A stretch of DNA of 64,000 bases from Rachycentron canadum (lineage: Eukaryota; Chordata; Actinopteri; Carangiformes; Rachycentridae). Positions 1 to 12,735 of this stretch are shown here, piece by piece. Every line of letters begins with the position of its first letter. Position 1 is the stretch's first letter. The stretch is from the NCBI GenBank assembly GCA_038496675.1, contig CM076655.1, forward strand, positions 23,172,118 through 23,236,117, written 5' to 3'. Under the pieces are notes generated by a model. The model was not told where the DNA came from. It saw nothing but the letters and a program-made list of their open reading frames with translations, and ran no database searches. Made by a program: the position numbers and the translations under genes.

Positions 1-1470
1 GCCGCATTTGCTCTTTGACTCGCTCGTCCTCGTGGTTTCCTCTGGTATGAAGCATCACAGGCTGGCTGAGCTGGGTAATATGAGCATGCTGTGTCTAGCT
101 TAGTGTCGTGACATGACGGGACTTTGGAGTTTTCAAGATTTGGGAATTTTGCACATTCACTGGGAGAGAATTGCGTGTCGACTGCAGAGCAGCTTTACAC
201 TCAGGAGAGTCAGCAGAATGTCAAACAGGACAAAACGTGACCCTGACCGGTTTTCTTCATCCCTCTTCGTAGACAACCAGGACTTGAACTTGATCAGGGC
301 CAAACTCTTTTCTGCAGGGTGTGTGTTTTTAGTCACAGTACAAGATGTGCAGTGCTGCTGCCCTCGTGCACCTCGAAATCCTGAAGTGGCCCCCGAGAAG
401 CTCTGATATTCAGTCAGGTCAGCGTGGTATCGAGACAAGCACAACTTTCACACTCTGGTCCTGTTGATTTTGCTGTTATTTATCCTCCTCCCAGAGTTCC
501 CGGAGTCCACTGGGAGCCTCCACCTGTACACACTTGGGTCCAGACTCATAAATCTTAGGAAATACTGAACAAACTGCCATCAAGTTTTATAAGGATGTTT
601 GTTGTTCCATGAGGATGAATCATAATGCTTCATCTTGTCCTTTAGAGTTGACCTTTTTTCTCTAGCACCCCTGTGAAGCCAAAATTTCCACTCATGCACA
701 AGAAATATTTTGGTACCGCTGAGAGTTTCCTGTAGCACCATTCACAGGTGAGATTAAAGTGGACTTAGATATCCAACAGTCTGGCCCGCTGCCTTTCCCC
801 CAGGTTTGTTCAATCAAGCTACTAGCAGAGCTTTCGACTTTTGGTTTTGTCATTGTTGTCATCGTTTGAATGATTTCTGCATGTGTTTTGTGTTTGTGTC
901 ATTGTGCAGGTGTCACACAATGACATGTTACATTTCCAGCAAACGACATGCCAGGCCAGAAAGATTTCTTTGACATTTTGATGCCACACGATGCACCACA
1001 AAGAAAGGATGGCAGCTCATCATGCTGCGGTGGGTAGTTTCATGTCGTGTACCAAAACGATCCCTGTGTGCGATTTTGCTGTAATATATTTGACTATTTC
1101 TACCCTTTGTACACTTCCATTGTCCACTGTGTTTATCGGCAGGGTTTTTATGACGCACGCGCGTGCTTTGATTTTCGAGCCGTGTTCGGCTTCAGCGTCA
1201 CTTTACAAAGACTTTGCTGAGTCAGTGGACATCTCCAGGTTAGTTGCTGAGTCACAGGGGAATGTCATCAATTCTCTACCTTTCAAACTCCACTTTAGTC
1301 CTGTCACTACCTCAAGGCCACCACCTGTAGCGTAACATGATTGACCGACGGTGCAAATATTTTTCTCGGGCCCTCCCAGCAAAGTCACCAACAGCACAGG
1401 CTCTCTTGTTTTCTGCTGTAGCCAGTCCAGCTAATGTTAGCCTCCAGCTGCATGTCCACATTGCTAGCAT
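1..1470. other. Non-coding stretch, presumed slc36a intron
   Basis: I see no convincing exon, RNA gene or named repeat here. The short open frames on both strands have no recognisable protein character. Because a terminal slc36a exon that needs an upstream exon lies further right on the same strand, this is most simply read as intron. That is inference. Confidence 0.4.
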
Positions 1471-1473
1471 TCA

Positions 1474-2030
1474 GAATCAGAATCCGGTTTATTGCTATCT
1501 AGTTTTTCAATGTGCAATGTACTTCGTTTTGTAAACATAGTAAGAATGAAAAAGATTATGAAGAACCAAAGGTATCGCTTAGATAAAGATATAGAACATA
1601 AAAATATAACCATAAAACAAAATTAAATATTTAAAATAAATATTACACAAAAATATAAATCTGTAAAAGTTCTGTCTGTGGGGATGGGGGGTTATTAGTT
1701 GACAGAAAGGAAGAAACTGTTGTGGCAGGAGGTTTTGATGCTGTTGGATCGCAGCCTCCCATCAGAGGGGAGTGGGACAAAAAGTTAGTGTCCCGGTTGG
1801 GTGGGGGGCAGCTACAATCTTTCCTGCTCGCCTCAGGGTCCTGAAGGTGTACAGGTCCTGAAGGTGGGGGGGCAGATTGCAGCCATTCTCTCAGCAGAGG
1901 GAATGAGAGGCTGCGCTCTGCTCTTGTCCTTAGCAGTGGCAGCAGCGAACCAGGTGGTGACGGAGGAGGTAAATAAGGCAAAACAATGTGCACCAATACA
2001 CCGAGGCCGCCGTCCTTGGTGCCATCTTGA
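1474..2030 (-). mobile_element. Degenerate non-LTR retrotransposon (LINE) 3' fragment
   Basis: Read on the minus strand, this encodes a broken C-terminal reverse-transcriptase tail. One frame carries SSVTTWFAAATAKDKSRAQP followed by IPSAERM and CPPTFRTC. This matches a layout I know from teleost LINEs, in which a 'VWFAAATAKDKSRLQ'-like stretch is followed by a 'LPPLQDLY'-like stretch. Downstream, in another frame, are remnants of the usual 'RNSFFP'-type ending. Stops and frame shifts break the reading frame, so it is dead. The + strand left end (AGAATCAGAATCCGGTTTAT) is the typical 3' terminus, followed by an A/T-rich stretch at 1540-1650. Family name not assigned. Confidence 0.7.
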
Positions 2031-2393
2031 AGTCACGCGTCATTCTCCTATAATTTTGTCAGTTCAGCATTGAACTGATCCTGTTCTCTTCTGTCCTTCC
2101 TCTCCTGAGACCTGCTTTTTGTCTGGATTTCGCCAAAGATGCTGCTAGTGAATCATTAGGTTGAGAAAAAAATTGACAATGACAAGCAGCAGTGGTCAGA
2201 TTAGGATCTCCCAGGAAGTCTACTAAAATAAACACGTGGTGGATATAAATAGGAATTATTTTCATTAAAACATGCAGTTCTGAAACACATCAATAAGAGC
2301 AATAATATACAACCTGCTTTTTAATGGCTGCGCTTATACCTGAATGATTAAATACAACTTAGCGTGACCAGTTTGTCCTCATCGTCTGACATT

Positions 2394-3862
2394 AACTTTT
2401 TTTCATCTTAGAGAGGAAACACTATTGCTTGCTCCACAGCCACCTTTCCATTTTGCTCAAGACATACGTTATTTATTTCAAAATCATAACTTCAGAAAAG
2501 ATTGATATGGATTTATTCATGAAGCCACGCACTAAACAAGCGGCACACATCCTTATTCACCCCGCTTTCCCTGCACAGTTCACAGGCAGCCAGAGGGAGG
2601 CTTTTCTCGCTGAGCTGAGCTTAGTTAGTGCTGCTGTTACTCCATGGACGTAGCTGGTGCTATTAGGTCACTGGATCAGTTGTAGATATTCTAGGATACA
2701 AAACAAAATAGACAGTAAGTTGTTAGATGACTTTGCAGTTTTGTAAACAGAGAAAACCACTCGCCCCCTGCAAGCATGACTTCAGTGGTCAGGGCTGCTC
2801 ACGGCTCAGCTCGGCACCGCTCCCCTATAAAATGGTATCTTTAGAAGAACCAGGAATCATCCCAGTGTAGTTTTATAGCTCCTCTCAGGCTTCAATAGCC
2901 TGGATCGAAATCATTCTTCTTAATATCTGGAATTTGTGAACTTAGTTTTATTCTCAGTTTTTCAAGATGTAGTAGAAAGTTACGAGTTTTACTGCGATCA
3001 AATAGCATCGATCTCACCTGACAATCAAACAATCTACGGGCGTCTGTGTCAACACGGCAGCTTCAAAGAGGGATCAAAAATAAAAGCACAGAGAGGATGA
3101 TGGATTAAGTAAAACAGCCAGAGGTGCTCACAGACCTTCTTACCTGCTCAACCGAACAGGTCAGCTCATTTAAAAAAAAGAAAACTGATGAGAGCAGAGA
3201 GCCTGATTGACGAGGTGTACTGATTTTAACTATAAGTGCTACACAATAAGCCCATTGTCACAAGCCCTGAAGTACTAATTGATCCAGAGTGTAACCAAAC
3301 CAAAGCACGCTGCGCGTAATTTTACTGTTGCACTCATTGCCAGCCACTGTGCAAATGCCAAATGATAACATGAACGTACGATCGCCACATGGAACAAAAA
3401 TGTCAGTAATAACAAGGATAAATCACAGCAACCTGACTGCCTACGAGGACTGAATTACCCGGGCGCACGAGAACACACCTCTCAGAGATTTAAGCTTTGA
3501 ACAGCCGCCTGCGTTTTTATGCCTGAGCAGGGAAATGAGAGCCAGCAGTAAAAAAAAAAAAAAAAAAAAAAAAAAGGCACAGCGTGGCCTTCAGGGCGAA
3601 TTCTCAACGAATGCAGACGACTGTTTACCTTCTGAGCCAAAGCCGCCAATTGTGGGAAATGATTGCTCTTAATTGTGCGGCTACGAGGGAAAGTATGATG
3701 AATAAGGATGTGTGCTGCTTGTTTAGAGCGTGGCTTCATGAATAAATCCATATCAATCTGTTCTGAAACTATGATTTTGAAATAAATAACATACGTCTTG
3801 AGCAAAGTGGAAAGCAGGCTGCAGAGCGAGCAATCATGTTTCCTCTCTAAGGCGGAAAAGTT
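2394..3862. mobile_element. Element with long inverted-repeat arms (about 170 bp)
   Basis: The left arm (about 2394-2570) and the reverse complement of the right arm (about 3690-3862) match closely, by eye near 85-90% identity. Both include GATATGGATTTATTCATGAA and TTATTTATTTCAAAATCATA. The roughly 1.1 kb between the arms has no long open frame and contains a 20+ A run near 3550. Long terminal inverted repeats around non-coding DNA suggest a non-autonomous DNA transposon, but I did not identify target-site duplications or a family. Similar short proteins read from the two arms only reflect the arm homology and are not genes. A short related piece (CAGAGCGAGTAATCACGTTT) recurs near 4059. Confidence 0.55.
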
Positions 3863-4487
3863 CATATGAGGTTATGAAGACAAACTTTCACTTCAAGGTT
3901 TTATTAGTGACATGCTAAGGTACATCCATCTGCTGACACATGTCAGGCACAATGAATGAAAGGACGGGTAGAAAGGGTGTAAACAGTCAAACAAGCAAAA
4001 TCCCATACAGTGATACAACAAAGTTTAAAGACAGGACAAAGGCAGTTGTCGTTCGCCACAGAGCGAGTAATCACGTTTCCTGCAGTCATCGTGAGACACT
4101 TATTGTGAAGCAGCACCTGTACAAAGTGTTTGCTTTACATTAGCAACTTTGATAGGCCCGGAAGGCAATCAGTGAAGAATGATGGGAATTATATCTGAAA
4201 GTACAAAAGGAACATGAGGGTGACACCAAACTCACAACCACAGCTTGTTTTATTTTTTACCAGTTAACAAAATACAATGATATCATTTATATATTATTTA
4301 AGAAAAAAAAAAACAAGTATAATGTAAACAAAATAACAAAAATAACAAAAAAAAAAGATATACAGGGCTGCCACATCTCTACAGTCACCAACACACATGT
4401 TAAGATTAGGACAAGACACTGGCTATAGTAACTACAATACGACAATAACCACACACACAATATGCAGTTATTTACATTACGTCTTTA
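3863..4487. other. Non-coding, A/T-rich stretch
   Basis: No gene seen. A-rich tracts lie near 4300-4350, and a 24-base echo of the inverted-repeat arm lies near 4057-4080. Confidence 0.35.
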
Positions 4488-4605
4488 TATTGACATATTT
4501 TTTGTGCCTTGTTTGTAACTGAGTGATGTTGCTGCCTAACAACAGATTTTAGATCTCATTGTGTCGTTCCTGGTTAAATAAAGGTCACGTTAAAATTAAA
4601 TAGAT
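4488..4605 (+). mobile_element. LINE/SINE-type 3' tail fragment
   Basis: The segment reads toward CCTGGTTAAATAAAGGTCAC after a 'GATTTTAGATCTCATTGTG' stretch. This is the typical 3' end of a common teleost retroposon, whose consensus as I recall it ends 'CCTGGTTAAATAAAGGTTA'. Only the tail is present, so the class (LINE or a SINE sharing its tail) cannot be decided. Confidence 0.5.
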
Positions 4606-7600
4606 AATCATCAGAGTCCAAATTGATTATAGCCCCTCCAGCAGACTGTCACCTCCTGATTAAATGAATCCTCACGCACGATGGTAGGGAAGAGTTATAA
4701 TGGCAGCTTCTGCTACCACGTGTTTTTTTTTTTTAAATTATAGACAACAATGAGCCACTACAAATTGAATTGGCGACTTTGATGAGTGAACATCTTGTTT
4801 CCACGTGGCCAAAGGTTTTGATTGCTCTCACAGTGCGTCCCAACGGCTGGAATAATCCATTTAATTTCCCAAGAAATTCTGGCCGTTTGTCGAGGATCTC
4901 GAAGCATGAGTTTAGTGAGGACAGACACCCCCTCCAACAAAAGTTTGTAATTGCATAGCAGGGATATGTTTGTACTTTTTTTCACAGTGCCCCAAGTAGA
5001 CAGATCCCTTCCTCAGGCCCACATATAATATTTCTTAGTCAAGTGAAAATACTTTTTGTGCTTGAGCCACAGTGACTCATATTGGCTGGAGGTATATACA
5101 AAGGAGTGGTCTGAAAATTAAGGTACATTCCTCAACACCACCCCTGAAAACAGCAAAATATAAAGAAAGTTTGTCAAACTAGCTGCAAAGTTGTCCTTCT
5201 TCTTGTATCATACTTGTGCGTATTTCTTATTTTTAAATTTTTATTTTCTTATGATAGAAAACATGCAAATTTAACATAAACAGGTTTATACATTGTAACC
5301 TGACTTTTAAACAGAAACAAACAAAAAAAGTAATGATTATTTAGGAAGGATTAAAAGAAATGATCTGTAGTTTTATTCAAGTCTCAATAATTATGATATA
5401 TAAACATATTTAAACGCGTAAATAATGGTTTGTAGCACATCTAGGTTTCCTCTTCGTTAACACAGTGAAACAGATTCATCTTTCCTCTCATCTCTCAGGA
5501 CATAAGAAGGTTGAGTGCATCCGAAACTTGGCTATTTAGAGCAGCAACATTACGAGTGATGAATCCAGAGCCATGTTTTTCCACCTCTGTTGGCTCATCA
5601 GGGCGAGGAGAAACCCTGATTGCTGACTCAATGTGGTGATGAAGTGGTGGGAGAAAGGGAAGTGAGCCAGAGGTTATGTTGATAGAGAAATGGAGGGAGA
5701 GAAATTACTCAAGCAAAGTGGCAGAGGAGGCGTGTTTGATGCCAACTTAATGATCATTAGGGTTCAGGGCTGTTTAGTTAAATGATATGTTTTGCTGGCA
5801 ATGATGAGACTGTGTCAGAGGAAGTGTGAATCAGCATATTTAAGAGGTTTATTACTTTGTCTTCCGCTTTTCAACATCATGGTTTATAGATTTGTCATTG
5901 ACTGGGTCTGGGTGATAAATACACTGTCCAGTGGTTAGAAAAACACAAGCTCCGCCCCTCCCACGACCGCCTCCTCATTATTACAACATGTCGGCGTTCA
6001 TTCTGCAGAGCGTCTTCTACAGGGTATACTTCATATAGTCGCCGACAGCGAGGACTTCACGATTACAGGATGTACGCAAGACAGGAGGCAGCTTTTTATG
6101 CATTCAATAGTTACAGTTATTGCCTTATTCCCTCACAGCTATTAAAAGGTGTAACATGATGCAAGTTTCAACAACAAGGCAATATCAAGTGCTTTATATA
6201 AGACATAAAAGGCATTAAGACAAGACATAAAAGAGGCAGAAAGCAACATAAAAAAGAAATTGGATTTTTAAAAAATAATGGAAGATAACACTAAACTAAA
6301 TTGCCTGACATAAGACAGGTTAAACTTAAGAACAACAATGCTAGTGCAAATTATAAATAAATGGTCCCAGATATAATTAACTAAATGACAGCAGCAAAAC
6401 TTTAAGCGTTCTGGGAGTTTGTTTCAATACATGAAGCATAAAAAACTAGATATCTGTGTTTAGCTGTGACGTCAAATGTATAAATGTGTTTGGGCTCAAA
6501 CCGTTCACCGTGGCTTACAAGGACCTTCTTGTATCATATGAGTCTAAAATGGACAGTCAGTCCCAGAGTCGGGCTTGAAGCCTCATTATGCTTGAACAAA
6601 TCACATCAGTCGAACATCTGCTGAAATGAAAACCCGTTAGTGAGACGATACATTGACCTTCAGAGTTTAGAGCAGGGTGCGTTTGTTTTGGTCGTCATCC
6701 TCTAGCTAAATGGATCACAAGTCATGACGCGTTGGGGCCTTGGATGCCTTGTTGAGGCATCGAGGCTCCGTCTCTTCAAGGAGAGCTGCCTGGTGTTGCT
6801 CTGCTGTGACTGGAGAATTGAGGAGAAATTCCCATTAATACGGTGTCTTGACTCCCCTGGCTGCTCGTTTGAGGGTTGTTTTTTTTTTTTTTTCTTTCTT
6901 TTCTGAAGTGTCAGAGAAGTTTAGTCTTGTCTGCTGCTGCTTATGGCTCCACGCTGAGCAGATCCTCTCCAAGCTAATTAACATTAGCATATTCGCAGAC
7001 CTTCCCTGTTCCCTTGCCGTTGGTCTCAGTGAATACGGCCTGGGAGGCTGCGGTGGGGCCTGAGCTCCCCACCATTTTAATGAGCTGAAGTCCACTGCGC
7101 AGCAGATCAGCCAGCTCTGGGTGGAGCAGATGAAAGTGGGCTCCCGGCTGTTCCCGGCCCGGGCTCGGTCCTGCGGCTCCTTCCTGTGTGGCATTTTCTG
7201 GCGGCAAGGTGAAGAAATGAGACAGTAGGGCAGCATCACATCCTGGTCGACTGTGGAGAGGAGGAAACTTAAGACCCTCCCTGCCAATCTTTGATCTCAC
7301 CTCGGAGCGTCCCCTACTGTTGACCATAGCTCTGTGGCTGTGGAGCTAATTGACGCCACCTGGCTGAGGAGCTGTTTCTTCTAGTGGATTTAAAAGTTGT
7401 GGGCTTGGTGGAGAAACTTCCTGATGACAGTCTGAAGGCAGTCAGACCCTCACTTTCCTCTTTCCTTTGAGCCCTTCCTTTATTTTTGTCTCCCGGCTGC
7501 TTATTTGAACTGGACTGGCCTCCCAGTTGATGCTGGTGTGTGTAAAGATAAAAGCCCAGAGTTAGTAGTTGTGCGATAGCTTGTTATCCTAAATGGTAGC

Positions 7601-8269
7601 AACAACTTCTGCTTTTCCAGTGCAAAAGTTTTGGATCTTAATGAACGCATTTCTGCATTGATTTACCTTTGTTGACAGTTTGTGTCCAAGGAAATGAAAG
7701 TAAAATTACTACATAACAGCTTTGAGACATTTCTCAAAGACGCTAAAACCTGTTTGTTGTTTTTGGCTCACGGCTTTCTCTCCTGTCCCGCTCAGCATTG
7801 ATTTGTCCCAGATTTTCAAATCTAGATGTCAAGGCATAGTTTCATTTGCAAATCTGGAAAAATGGCAACTTTCTTTAGACGTATAGGTTTGAGATAAACA
7901 TTGCCTCAGCTGTATTTCAGCATGCTGGTAAGACCTGCTTCACAATGCAAAAAATACCATTGAAACCACTGTTAAATGTAACCTAGACATAGATAAAATA
8001 ACCCAAGCCCAACTCATCCAAGTACCAACTCAGTCAGTCAGTGTAGAAAACACATCCAAGGATTTACTGAAAATTACACATTCATTCAGAAGCTGCGCTG
8101 CTCGTGAATCAGTCATCATGGCCCAACTGGGTTTGCATTAAGCCTTGATATTGTCTGGTGTGTTCTCAGTTGTGTTTTCTGAATTTGGAAATGTCCCAAT
8201 GTCAAAACTTCATACAATAAATATAATTTTTTTTTTTGCATTTTTGCAGCGGCACAACCTAAACACCTT
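4606..8269. other. Non-coding stretch, presumed slc36a intron
   Basis: No exon that I recognise. I looked for the transporter's penultimate exon (a segment of the 'FYVPAEIIIP' type before the terminal exon) and did not see it. Positions 5690-5870 have balanced, complex sequence with homeodomain-like TTAATGATCATTAG, which might be a conserved non-coding element. The GC-rich patch at 7000-7230 is open in several frames but has no family signature. Confidence 0.35.
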
Positions 8270-8540
8270 GATGCCTTCTCTTCAAATTTGACACAAACAT
8301 TCACTCAAGGGCTCAGTCATAAATCGATTAGATTTTGTTGATAGTTCAAGGTCACAAACACAGTTTTGTGCCTCTTGAATGTGATATCTAAAGACCACTT
8401 TGAGGGATTTGAGATGAACCGATTAGATTTAGGTCATCAGGGCTCAAACACTAATTATGACACAGTTAAACGCAAATGTTTTATATCTGAATGGTCAACG
8501 GTCAGCTGGTTTAAGCAGTCTGTGTGACTTTTAATTTTGA
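8270..8540 (+). repeat. Teleost interspersed repeat fragment ('CTTCAAATTTGACACAAAC' type)
   Basis: The segment follows the pattern of a frequent fish repeat: CTTCAAATTTGACACAAACA, then 'GATTAGATTTTG', then 'AAGGTCACAAACACAG'. A related fragment occurs at 53330-53880 in this window (AATGGATTAGATTTTGGTGG followed by AAAGGTCAACATCACCTCAC). It is non-coding, and the family name is not assigned. Confidence 0.5.
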
Positions 8541-10313
8541 TTCAGTTAACTCGATAACTTGTTGATATATTGATCTAAACGAGTTTCACGGCGTTCGTCA
8601 CCTCACAAACACGTTACACTTCTACGACCTTTGCGGTTTTATTCATTTCATTCACCCAACAACGTAAAACCATCATCATCATCACGTTTTCTCCCTCTGC
8701 AACATCTTTGTCATTCTCTGAAGGAGTGCGCGACAAAGCCCCGCAGGCCGGAGGGAAGAAAGTGGAGAACTGTCTTTGTTTCTGTAATATCAGAGATTGT
8801 AAGGCCAAATTAGTGTGCTCGAAGCATTCCCTCTTCAGCCCTTTGAAGCTGCCTGATGATCCACATTCTGCCTCTCTCTCTCTCAGGGGACAGCAGACAG
8901 GCTTTTTAGCTACAGCCTTTATTTGCTATGAAAGCTCAGCGTGCTCTTTAGGTATGCCCCGCTCATCCTCCATCACCATCCTCCTTCACGGCCTCGCCTG
9001 CCTTGTTTGATGGCTCGGAAAGCTTCAAATGTGGTTTGAAGAGCACCCTTCAACGGCAAGGGCCGTTCCCTGGAAGTGACAGGTTTACTCCCCGGGAGCG
9101 TGTGGTGGCGAGGTGTTTTCGCCCTACTTGTCACATGAAAGCTCGACCTTGCCGTCGCCCCGTAGGTTAATTTGACAGACTTTGTGAACACGCAGCAGCA
9201 AGCAATTGATTATGGTTCAAAGAGTCTTTTATCAGCTGCTGGTAATGGGTGTCCACGGACTGAGAGAACAAAAGCACCTGACTCGTCCTCTCCACTCTCT
9301 GTGGGAGAAGATGGTAACGGACGGAGCGAGAGATGAAGAGTGTGTGTTTGTGTGTGTGTGTGCGCAGCAAAGCAAGCCACTCTCATTTCAGGTGTGTCCA
9401 TGCGTGAGACAATTGCTCATGTGCAGACATTTGAAGATGTAAGCTTCGCCACGGGGTGTGTCAGCAGGGACAGAAACACACACCTCGGTGCTGACAATGC
9501 GCTGCGGCGTCGGAGCGGGCCCTTGTTTTGTCCGATCACGGCTCCACGGTGTTGTTTATGCCCGTCTCCGTGACAACGTGGTGAAGGTGACTTGGATCCC
9601 CGGTGACTGTAGCACCACGGTCACCAACACTACCCAACACGTGAAAAACAGTCCCCACAATGGCAGCCCTCTCGTGACCTCTTGTCGTCTCTCTGGCTTC
9701 ATCCATCACTTTTATTCTCTTCTCTCACCTTCCCTTTATTCCCAAGTATGTTTCACCTCATTTCTCAGCCAACCCCTTCTGTCTTTCCCGCCGTTTAAAG
9801 CTTCCCTGTCCTGTTATCTACCACTGCTGTGTAGTAGAGAAAATAAAAATGAAGGAATCGTCCTTTTCTGACACAGGGGGAGAATACGATTGAATTGAGA
9901 GCAAAAGTTCATCTATGTTTGTGAACAAATTAAGATTCTTAAAAAAGTCCTGAAGAAAAAAGTATGAAGTCCACAGAAGCTACCTGGACGCCAGGTTTCT
10001 GTTCCTTCTCATACGTTTCTGCAGTTTCCTGTTGTCCAGCTCTGGAACCACCTGTTAGGTGTTTATGTTGTTGTCCACACAGAACTGAGGTAATGAAATG
10101 AAACGAAAACGAAATATAAGCTCAAATAAAAGACGATATTTTTCTCAGGAAGTTAAGTTCTCAGGGTTAGTGATATAATATCATAGATTGCGATGTAGTT
10201 ACATATAGCGCGATATTTTCCAATCCTAAAAGTCGACCTCTCAGCCTTTGGCTCTCAGGTGAGGTTTAGAGGAAGCTCCCTCTCATCCTGTCCCTCTGTC
10301 TGTCCTCCTCCAG
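8541..10313. other. Non-coding stretch immediately upstream of the slc36a terminal exon
   Basis: No exon recognised. A short (TG)n run is at about 9341-9361. Just before 10314, the pyrimidine-rich tract CCTCTGTCTGTCCTCCTCCAG is a good splice acceptor for the terminal exon. Confidence 0.4.
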
Positions 10314-10588
10314 GTGCTCTCGCCATCCTGATACCGGAGCTGGACCTTGTCATCTCCTTGGTCGGTTCAGTCAGCAGCAGCTTCCTGGCGCTGATCTTCC
10401 CTCCCATCCTGCAGCTCCTAGCTTTTCACACGGAGGGCCTGTCGCCGCTGGTGGCCGCAAAGAACACCATCATCAGCCTGGTGGGGCTGATCGGCTTCCT
10501 CACGGGAACTTACATCGCCGTCGTGGAAATCATCGGCCGGAACGTACAGAAACACGAGGAGACGTTCTCCTCCTACATGGTCCAGTGA
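10314..10588 (+). CDS. slc36a4: Terminal coding exon of an SLC36 (PAT) proton-coupled amino-acid transporter, probably slc36a4
   Basis: The exon encodes the last two membrane segments of an SLC36 transporter, which moves small neutral amino acids (proton-coupled in most members) across plasma or lysosomal membranes. The signature is IPELDLVISLVGSVSSS, then a hydrophobic stretch to FPPILQLLAF, EGLSPL, and a final helix around GLIGFLTGTYIAVVEII. It ends SSYMVQ with stop TGA at 10586-10588. The acceptor AG is at 10312-10313 and the exon starts with the last two bases of a codon (GT), consistent with the family's 'TC' cysteine split as T|GT, so the upstream intron is phase 1. Earlier exons are not visible in 1-10313, so the gene enters from the left. 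'TGTYIAVVEII' resembles SLC36A4, while 'IPELDLVISLVGSVSSS' and 'EGLSPL' also fit SLC36A1. The convergent melatonin receptor neighbour favours slc36a4. Confidence 0.85.
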
Positions 10589-11843
10589 AATGACTCTTGG
10601 CAGGTGGAGGTAACCCCACCCAAGACATTTAGAAACCGTTTTAGGGCACATTTGAATTTTTCCTCCTCTTTGATTTGCTGCTGATGGACATGGCGGTCAT
10701 TTTAGGGATAATCGACAAAATAGTTGAAGCAGTGTGAAGGCGTAAGGATTCATGGTGCTTGATATTGTGTTTCATTATGTCAGTGCTGTCCTACAGCATC
10801 CAGGAGTACTCACATTTGATCAAATCCAGCCACTTAGTGCAATCGAACGATAACGTAGTTACGATAAGAGCTAAATAATTCCGTCAAGTCGGAGATATCT
10901 TCAAAAGATTTTAGGAATCAAGGGTTTCCAGAGGTCATTTTACAGCTTGAGGACATTAAAGTGTTTAATGTTTCAGTTAACAAAATCAAACTACCTCACA
11001 AACAGGCATCGATTTGGTCTTTTAATACTAAAACATTTAATCCTCAGCCCAAACAGCATTTCTCTTTTCACCATCTCGTTTAAAAAAACAAAAAAAGAAA
11101 ACAACCTATTTTGTTGCACTTTTACTGATTTTATGCCTTATTCAGTGAGACAGCACACTACTTTGACAGTAGTTTTAACGCATGACACAAACTTTAAATC
11201 AAGTAACTGTAATTTAAAAGTCAATGTTGTAAAAGACAACAGAGATTTTTATTTTATTTTTTTTATTTTTTTAAAAACAGGGTTGGGTATCGGAAAGATT
11301 CGGATTTGAAACCAGTTCCAAACGAATAAGAACCATGGATTCTTTGTGTTGTGCTTTTTGATTTTGCTTTATCAAATCCCGGCAGTGAGGATTGTGTCTG
11401 TCTACGTCCGTCTCCAGCAGTTCTGACTTAATTTCTCTTGAAAACGTTTAGCTGGTTACATGAAAAAAGGGAACACAGGCTTATATATAATAATAATATA
11501 TAATATATCTCGGTTAGTTTTAAGTGACAGATCATAATACTGTACTTTCATTGGATTTAATTACTATGGAAACAGCTTCAGTCCAACATTTCTTGTTGTC
11601 ACTGGAACAACAACTTACCAAGTTAAGGCGTCTGTTTAAAACACTTGATCAGTTTTGGACTGAGACAAAAAGTAGATCAGATGTACTTTGTGTTTTTTTT
11701 TTTGGGCCTAAACTGTTACCAACAGTTTACAAGCCTGTGAATCATACTGAACTTTATTACTTTAACACTGACTCACAAATCTGAATTGAAAGATCCAGAT
11801 TCCTCAGATACTCTTCGTACGAACTGGGCAACAAAAGAATAAA
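10589..11843 (+). other. Probable slc36a 3' UTR and flank, first AATAAA seen at 11838-11843
   Basis: No coding signal after the stop. The first canonical AATAAA I see on this strand is at 11838-11843. A closer variant, ATTAAA near 10957, is also possible, so the UTR end is uncertain. Confidence 0.3.
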
Positions 11844-12698
11844 ACAAAAGGGACGAAGGTTTGTTGTTTGCCACAAAATCTGGACTCGATAAAGTCAAAA
11901 AGAAAATAAACAATATTTAACTTATTCATGACAGGATTTAGAACGTTTTAATTTTAATTAAGTTATAATAGTGTTTTTTACTGTTGCAGATATTTTGGTT
12001 GCAAACAGGGAAGTCGGTTTTGATGAGAACCTGAATTGATGAGCACAATGAGAATCAATCAAATTTGATCTGATACCCAATCTTTTATCAACAAAACAAA
12101 ACAACAAAAACTTAGTTCTTCAGTGTTTATGTGGGACCTTTTCTTCTGTTCGTTCTTGTCTCTAAAACTTCTATTTTTTTTATCCACCTGTTTTTTTATG
12201 TGTTTTTATGTTTTAATGTATTTACTAAATTAATGATTCTGTATTTTTGAATAGGTGTTTTTTTTTTTTTTTTTTATTCAAGCAGCATGCATTTTGAAGA
12301 GTTACAACTAACTCTTGCTAACTTTTATTTCAGTTTAATTACAGAGAGACTCTGCATGTAATATAATGTAACATGTATGTAAACTTAAACAAGGTTCAAC
12401 TACTAAGCTGTCGGTGTTATAAGACTTCATACGTCTGCAGACACAGGCTAACACACGTACTGTAAGTTCATCATGAAGCTTCTGTACTGCTGAATGTCTC
12501 CAGTGTTGATGTGACAGTTCGAGCCTTATGTGTAAAGGATTTGTAACAGCTGTTGGTTTGCATCACAGTTGGTGTTGTTTTTGTGTTGCACATGTGAATA
12601 TCCACGCAACTGTTTCATCTTATGTTGAATAATTAATTATTCATGTGCTGAAACTGCTTGAATGCGATTTTCCCCAAATTTGCAACTGGACACTTTAA

Positions 12699-12735
<37 letters not shown>

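Noticed and set aside
1643..2073. Open frames at 1643-1996 and 1801-2073 considered as host genes
   Set aside because: They are broken pieces and antisense of a LINE reverse-transcriptase tail.
2429..2653. Similar short proteins at 2429-2653 (+) and 3482-3865 (-) that could look like paralogous genes
   Set aside because: The similarity is explained by the inverted-repeat arms, and the frames end soon after the arms.
6835..7327. GC-rich open frames of up to 150 codons on both strands, considered as a missing slc36a exon
   Set aside because: Neither strand encodes membrane helices or SLC36 motifs, and a Lys run at the end comes from a poly(T) tract.
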